DNA of 64,000 nucleotides, taken from Cynocephalus volans (Eukaryota; Chordata; Mammalia; Dermoptera; Cynocephalidae). Shown in pieces: positions 59,501 to 64,000 of the stretch. Each line of letters begins with the position of its first letter. Within the stretch, counting starts at the first letter, position 1. The position numbers and the translations under genes are program-made. The stretch is from the NCBI RefSeq assembly GCF_027409185.1, contig NC_084472.1, positions 88,490,427-88,554,426 of the forward strand, given 5' to 3'. The notes under the pieces are model-generated. The model made no database searches and had not been told where the DNA came from. It saw nothing but the letters and a program-made list of their open reading frames with translations.

Positions 59501-60150
59501 ATCAAGTGGTCTAAACTTCAACGTGTCACCGGATAACATAAGACAATCTCTCTGTCCTCTGCAGTACTGTTGTTGTTCCCAAGACATCAAATTCCCTGGA
59601 GCGCTTTATTTTGATCTAGGTTTCTCTTTGCATGTCGATGGCTACTTACTATTAACCGCTCTTTTAACAGTGTTCTAAAGGGGTCACCACAGGTGTACTA
59701 CCGCTGCCAACTGGATATAAGAAAATCCAAATTTATCACCTACTCACATTTTCTTTTTAACTCAAAGGTACTACTCACAATAGGGTTTGTTTACATAGGC
59801 ATTCCATTAAAATTATCTGTGTATTCGTTCTATTTACACTCGTTTCTTTCAAAAACACACGTTATTATACATACTTAAAGTCCATCTGTAATTATAATCA
59901 GCTCTCTGCCGGGCATTTCATTTACACTACACTGAAGTTAAACCCTGATAGTCGATTAATTACATAGACAAGGCCAAGGCCGTGGGCCTGACTGGCTATG
60001 TTTTTACTCCCCTCTCCGTGACTGCTGACGAGTTTTTACTCTCTTCTCCGGTTGTTCGTCCCTAAGTAAAACTGAGTAAAAAGACATGTAAAGGTGGTAA
60101 GTGTGCCCCTCACTCCCCGAGGAAGCCCTCGCCGACATTTAATGCTTAAA
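56584..60150. other. Upstream region of ING2, no repeats recognised
   Basis: About 3.6 kb without a recognisable interspersed repeat, unlike the regions left of it. Low repeat density can reflect regulatory sequence, but nothing here proves it. Confidence 0.4.
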
Positions 60151-60909
60151 CGTTCTGACCTTCGAAAGCGGCTTCTTTTTTTTTAAAGGGTGTCTGGGAC
60201 AAACACACTTGCGGGGTCGAGGCGGCCTTGCATCCCCTTCCCCTAAACAAAACAGGAGATTCCGAAGGAGGGGAAGTGGGGACAAAACCTGTAAGCTACC
60301 CCGGCGCCGAGAGCCCTCCGGCATCCGAGGAAGGACGGAAACACTCTAAGGACAGGAGCGAGATTTAAAAGCCGAACCGACTAAAAGATAAAGAAAACGC
60401 TGAAGGGAGCACCGCCTACCTCCCCGGTCAGCCCCCCGGCGCTCGGTGAGCCCGAAGGCCGCAGCGGGAGGAGGGACACAGACCGAGGGAGGGCAGAGGC
60501 GGCGGCCCTGCGCGCTGCTACAGCCGGGGGGAGGGGGGGGGAAACACAGCCGCCGCGCATGCCGGGAGCCCGCCCCGCTGCACGCTGGGTCGCGTAGTTC
60601 CCGCAGGCCTCACTCCAGGACATTGCGAAAAGTGGCCGCCTGCTGCTTCTTTTAAGCCTCGCGAGGGGCCGCGCTGGATCCACCAAATGGGGAAAACGTC
60701 GCTAACAGCGGGCCGAAGAAGCTGGGCCAAGGTTCCCCCTGCCTGTGGGAAGGACGGAAGGGAGAGATCGCCAGCCTCTCCTCTCAGGTCCTGTTCACGC
60801 GTTGGGAGAAGGGGCGGGCTTGTCAGTGCTTTCTCTTTAAGAAGGGGCGGGGCGCAGCCTGCCGTTTGGCCGCCCTCCGGGCCCTCCCCGCCAGCCAAGA
60901 GTTGACAGA

Positions 60910-61084
60910 CCAATCGCAGGGGTGGCCCAGGGAAGGCGGGAGAATGCGAACCCGTCGGTAGGGCGGTAGGGGCGGGCCCCTGGCCTTATTAGGAGTGAGT
61001 CCTGCGCAGGCGCAGAGGGGCCGCAGGCGGAGGGGCGGGGGCGGTCCAGTGAGAGACTCTCCGACAGGAACGGAGGGTGATTGG
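60910..61084 (+). promoter_or_regulatory. ING2 core promoter motifs (CCAAT, NRF1, GC boxes)
   Basis: CCAAT at 60910-60914, a full NRF1 palindrome TGCGCAGGCGCA at 61003-61014, GC boxes at about 61,033-61,042, and a reversed CCAAT (ATTGG) at 61080-61084. There is no TATA box. The site spacing is as expected for a CpG-island promoter. Confidence 0.65.
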
Positions 61085-61494
61085 GAGAAAAGAGGCAGCC
61101 AGGGGCTTGTCATGGGGATCCGAGCTACGAGACGGCATTGGTAGCATCTGGGGACTCTGTGGGGGCCAGGAAGTGTCCACGCCCGGGACCCCAGCGCCAG
61201 CTCCGCTGGGGGGATCCCCGCTGCTCTAGTCCTGTGGAGGGAGGAGAGAAAGGAGGGAGCCCTGATCTCGCCCCGCCCCGTGGGCTTGTTACCGCGGGGG
61301 CGGGGAGTGAGGGCTTCTTTTGGGGGGAGTGGAGATCGGGGGACTCGGCTGTGCCCTCTTGAGCGGCTGCTGGTGTCCCCGCGGCACCGGGCTGCTGAGC
61401 GGAGGGGCCGCGGCGGCCGTGGCTGTTACATGTGTGGCTGCTGGATGCGGAGGCGGCGGCGGCGGCGGCGGCGAGGAGCAGCAGCGGCGGCAGG

Positions 61495-61663
61495 ATGTTA
61501 GGGCAGCAGCAGCAACTGTACTCGTCGGCCACGCTCCTGACTGGGGAGCGGAGCCGGCTCCTCACCTGCTACGTGCAGGACTACCTCGAGTGCGTGGAGT
61601 CGCTGCCCCACGACATGCAGAGGAACGTGTCTGTGCTGCGAGAGCTGGACAACAAATATCAAG
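61495..61663 (+). CDS. ING2: Inhibitor of growth 2, coding exon 1 (partial gene)
   Basis: ATG at 61495 opens MLGQQQQLYSSATLLTGERS and the exon ends ...VLRELDNKYQ plus one base, before the donor GTAGGG at 61664. This is the ING2 N-terminus (56 complete codons here; I recall about 280 residues for the human protein). The glutamine run appears one residue shorter than in human. The exon encodes the start of the ING N-terminal domain, which forms helical pairs and joins the Sin3A-HDAC complex. The C-terminal PHD finger, which binds H3K4me3 and phosphoinositides, must be in the next exon outside the window. A (GGC)n run (61,452-61,473) lies in the 5' UTR just upstream. Confidence 0.96.
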
Positions 61664-63235
61664 GTAGGGGCCGCGGGGCTGCCTGCGCGTGTCCTCACCC
61701 CGCCCGGATCCTCCGGCCTCAGGACGCGGTCTCTCGGAGCCTACCCCGGGAAGTCCACTTTCCCTTTCTCCTGTGACAGTCTCCCCGAGTGCACACAGGG
61801 GTTCTGGTGTGTGGGACGCGGAAGAGGGACCGGAGACCAGGTTCGCGGCCCTTCTTTCCCCCGCTGAGGTCGGCGGGGACTTCTGTGGGGTCTCGGGGGT
61901 GGGGGTGGGGGACGTTCGTCAGCCCCCGCTGCAAACCAGAGGCTGCAGCTGCTGTGGAGGGGAATCAGCCATTTTAAGCAGCAAGCATTTGTTCGGGCGC
62001 TTGCCTTGCCCGTGCCGCAGATCCTCCTGCCCCGGCGAGGGAGCGTGCAGCCAGGCGGGGGGCCTGCAGGGAGTGAGTGGCCGGCCACGGCCGGGCTCCC
62101 GCTAGTCTGCGGGGCCTGGCTCTCCCCACTGTCCCCCCTCGGCCCCCACCCACTGAGAGCAGATCCATTGGAACGTGCCGGGGGGAGGGGGCGAGAGAGG
62201 GCCGCGAAGGCTGATCCCGGAGGTCCCTCCCTCTGCGCTCCTGCGCCCGGCTCGGGCAAAGAGCGGTCGGTTTCCCTCTCCTGCCCCGGGGAAAGTTCCG
62301 GGCCGCCCCAGCCACTGCCTCTTCCTAGTTCTTTCAGCCAAATGGTTAAAAGAGGAGGGGTCCCCCGCCGGGGAAAGGAGGAGAGGGGTGTGTGTGTGGC
62401 CGGGAGGACCCCCCCGTCCTGGGGGCGGGGCCGTGGGCATGACGTAGGGCCTGGGAGGGGCGCGGACACGCGCGCTCCCGCCGCCCTCGAAAATGGCTGG
62501 TGGCTGAAGGGGCTTAGACTGAGCTGGCTGCTGGGAAGGGAGTCGAGGCGATGCTGGGCGTTAGTTCGGCTCTCGCAGAGTCAGTGTTGGGGTTTGCGAC
62601 CTGTTTGTTGTGATATTTCGACTCTCTTTTTTCCAACCAATGAATCAAGACGGGGACACAGCTGCTGGGACAGTCGCTGACCCTGGCCCGCGTAGGTTCC
62701 GGGACATGTGTCACTTCCGGGCCCCAGGAGGAAGTGGGTTGGTTGACTAGGTAACCGCCTGGCGTCCCTTCACCCCTGAGTCCCTCCCGCCAAGTTTAAG
62801 TGATGAGGCGAATACCATCCTTTGTGGTCAGACCCAAGAAGCTAGGACAGAGAATCAACGTTTCTTACAGAGAGTGTCGCTTATCATCCGCTATTGGCGG
62901 ACTTTTTGTTTGCTAGCTACTTGGAGGGGTGAAGTTTAAACGAGGAGATGTTTTACGTTTAACAACCCTGAATGAAGGAACAGACCTTGGACATAATGTG
63001 GAAACAGCCATACGGACTTTAAAGATAACTTCTTGGACTCATTTTCTATTTTTCTAGACACGTCACTAATCTTATGATTTAGTCTCCAAGGAATCCACTT
63101 CTGGGGTGACATTTGCTGGCCTGTAGCATGTTAGAACATTTAAGTGTCTTTATGTTTTTGAATTTATAAAATTATTTCTGTTTTCTGAATCCATATGATT
63201 GATAGGACTAATTTCTGTTGGGGGAAGAGAATTAA

Positions 63236-63400
63236 TACTGATTGCTTACTGTACGCCAGTCACTTTGCCAGGTCCAAACATTATATGAAATAAAAACTCA
63301 TTCTCTATAAATTAAAATTTGCAAAGAGTTTAGGTAACTTGTCCAGTTAATTAGATGGAGGATATTTGACTCCAAAGCCTGATACTTCAGGTACATATCC
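63236..63400 (+). mobile_element. MIR-type SINE
   Basis: Phrases actgtacgccagtcactttg, ccaggtccaaacattatatg and gtttaggtaacttgtcc follow MIR/MIR3. Diverged. Confidence 0.6.
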
Positions 63401-63875
63401 TTGTTTTCAAACTATTTAAAGCTTTTTTAAAAGTAAGAGCTGTCCAGTAGTATTTTCTACAGACATGGAGCACATATGTGAATGGTAACCTAAAAATGAT
63501 ATATATATGTGCATAATAATTGTATATTGAACATGCTTAGTTTTTCAAATAACTGAAATTTGTAAAGCTTGCAGGTTTTTACATGTCTTTAAAAGCACAT
63601 ATTTGCTTTCACAAAAGTTGAGTAAGCTATTCCAAGTTGAGGTACACTATAATTTGTTGATAGGGAAATCTGCTATCTGATCATCTGCAATTGTGATAAG
63701 TAGCTCTGGTAACATGAGTAATATAATAGGCCTTACAATAGTAAGAGATTATAAAAATCCTCAACTCCATTAAGATTGTGATGAATTTTAAGGTGAGTAT
63801 AGAAATAGCAATCTAGTTTTTATTCTATGTACATGGTTACTAAGCTCAGCTTTCACAGTTTTGTTTATTAGCTTT

Positions 63876-63953
63876 TTCTTTTCTTTTTTTTTTTTTTTTG
63901 TTGGCGGCTGGCTTGTATGGGGAACCAAACACTTGACTGTGGTGTTACAAGGC
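63876..63953 (-). mobile_element. 5'-truncated CYN-related SINE, monomer end
   Basis: Read on the minus strand: ...gtaacaccacagtcaagtg, tggttccccatac, aagccagccgccaac, then poly(A). It matches the end of a tRNA-Ile-like monomer. A 14 bp duplication TGTTTATTAGCTTT flanks it (63862-63875 and 63954-63967). Confidence 0.8.
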
Positions 63954-64000
63954 TGTTTATTAGCTTTATATACTTTTGTGTTCTTGGTTAAAATTTTATA

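Larger units (their letters stand above)
60190..62480. promoter_or_regulatory. CpG island of ING2
   Basis: High GC and dense CpG from about 60,190 to 62,480, covering the promoter, 5' UTR, exon 1 and the start of intron 1. GC boxes (ggggcgggg) are frequent. The island is wide (about 2.3 kb), and its left third lies more than 700 bp upstream of the ATG, so a divergent transcript is possible. Confidence 0.88.
61664..64000 (+). other. ING2 intron 1 (incomplete)
   Basis: Starts at the GT donor of exon 1 and runs off the window. The first 800 bp are still CpG-rich. Further on come ETS-like motifs (cacttccggg near 62,712), a MIR and a truncated CYN SINE. No acceptor for exon 2 is seen. Confidence 0.85.

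Noticed and set aside
61741-62469. 242-codon minus-strand frame in ING2 intron 1
   Set aside because: Lies in the CpG island; composition explains it and no domain is visible.

Overview
This is a stretch of mammalian nuclear DNA. It carries one complete gene at the left, CDKN2AIP (three coding exons, about 2.7-5.3 kb), and the first coding exon of ING2 at the right (61.5 kb). About 56 kb of repeat-rich intergenic DNA lies between them. These two genes are neighbours in this order on human 4q35.1, so the locus is syntenic. Repeats point to the species group. There are no Alu elements. The young SINEs are built from tRNA-Ile-like units (ggccggcccgtggctcac...ggatcc...ccggtcgctcactggctgag) arranged as dimers. 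That matches what is known of the CYN SINEs of colugos (Dermoptera), so a colugo such as Galeopterus is the best guess; it is an inference from memory of the family.

Layout. 0-2 kb: flank with a 5'-truncated L1. 2.1-5.8 kb: CpG-island promoter with a TATA box, then CDKN2AIP and its 3' UTR. 6-17 kb: quiet DNA with MIR, MaLR-type LTR pieces, a Y3 RNA retropseudogene, two MITE-like palindromes and two CYN SINEs. 17.4-34.1 kb: one decayed L1M into which other elements have inserted in layers. These are a standalone copy of a young L1 ORF1 that is still open, a MIR, and a roughly 10 kb insertion made of a near full-length young L1 plus two copies of a VNTR-containing composite retroposon; an LTR and an L1 tail also lie in it. 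35-42 kb: CYN SINEs, a broken hAT-transposase-type coding sequence (ZBED5/FAM200-like), two retroviral LTRs and an L2. 44-51 kb: L1M sequence on both strands, a TOMM22 retrocopy and LTRs. 51-60 kb: mostly unrecognised sequence, including a 559 bp tandem duplication that looks perfect. 60.2-62.5 kb: CpG island with NRF1 and CCAAT motifs, then ING2 exon 1; the ING2 intron runs off the right edge.

Function. Both genes act in growth control through p53. CDKN2AIP (CARF) binds ARF, p53 and the XRN2 exonuclease; ING2 reads H3K4me3 and works with the Sin3/HDAC complex. Both promoters are CpG islands carrying an NRF1-like palindrome. Nothing else in the window looks like a functional host gene.

The most novel item is the composite element seen at 21,968-24,128 and 28,474-30,030. 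Each copy has an L1-5'UTR-like head (about 800 bp), an 80 bp VNTR, a second L1-5'UTR-like part, about 70 bp of L1 endonuclease-coding sequence and an L1-type 3' end. Both copies share the same internal junctions, so this looks like a mobile non-autonomous family, similar in logic to hominoid SVA but assembled from L1 parts.
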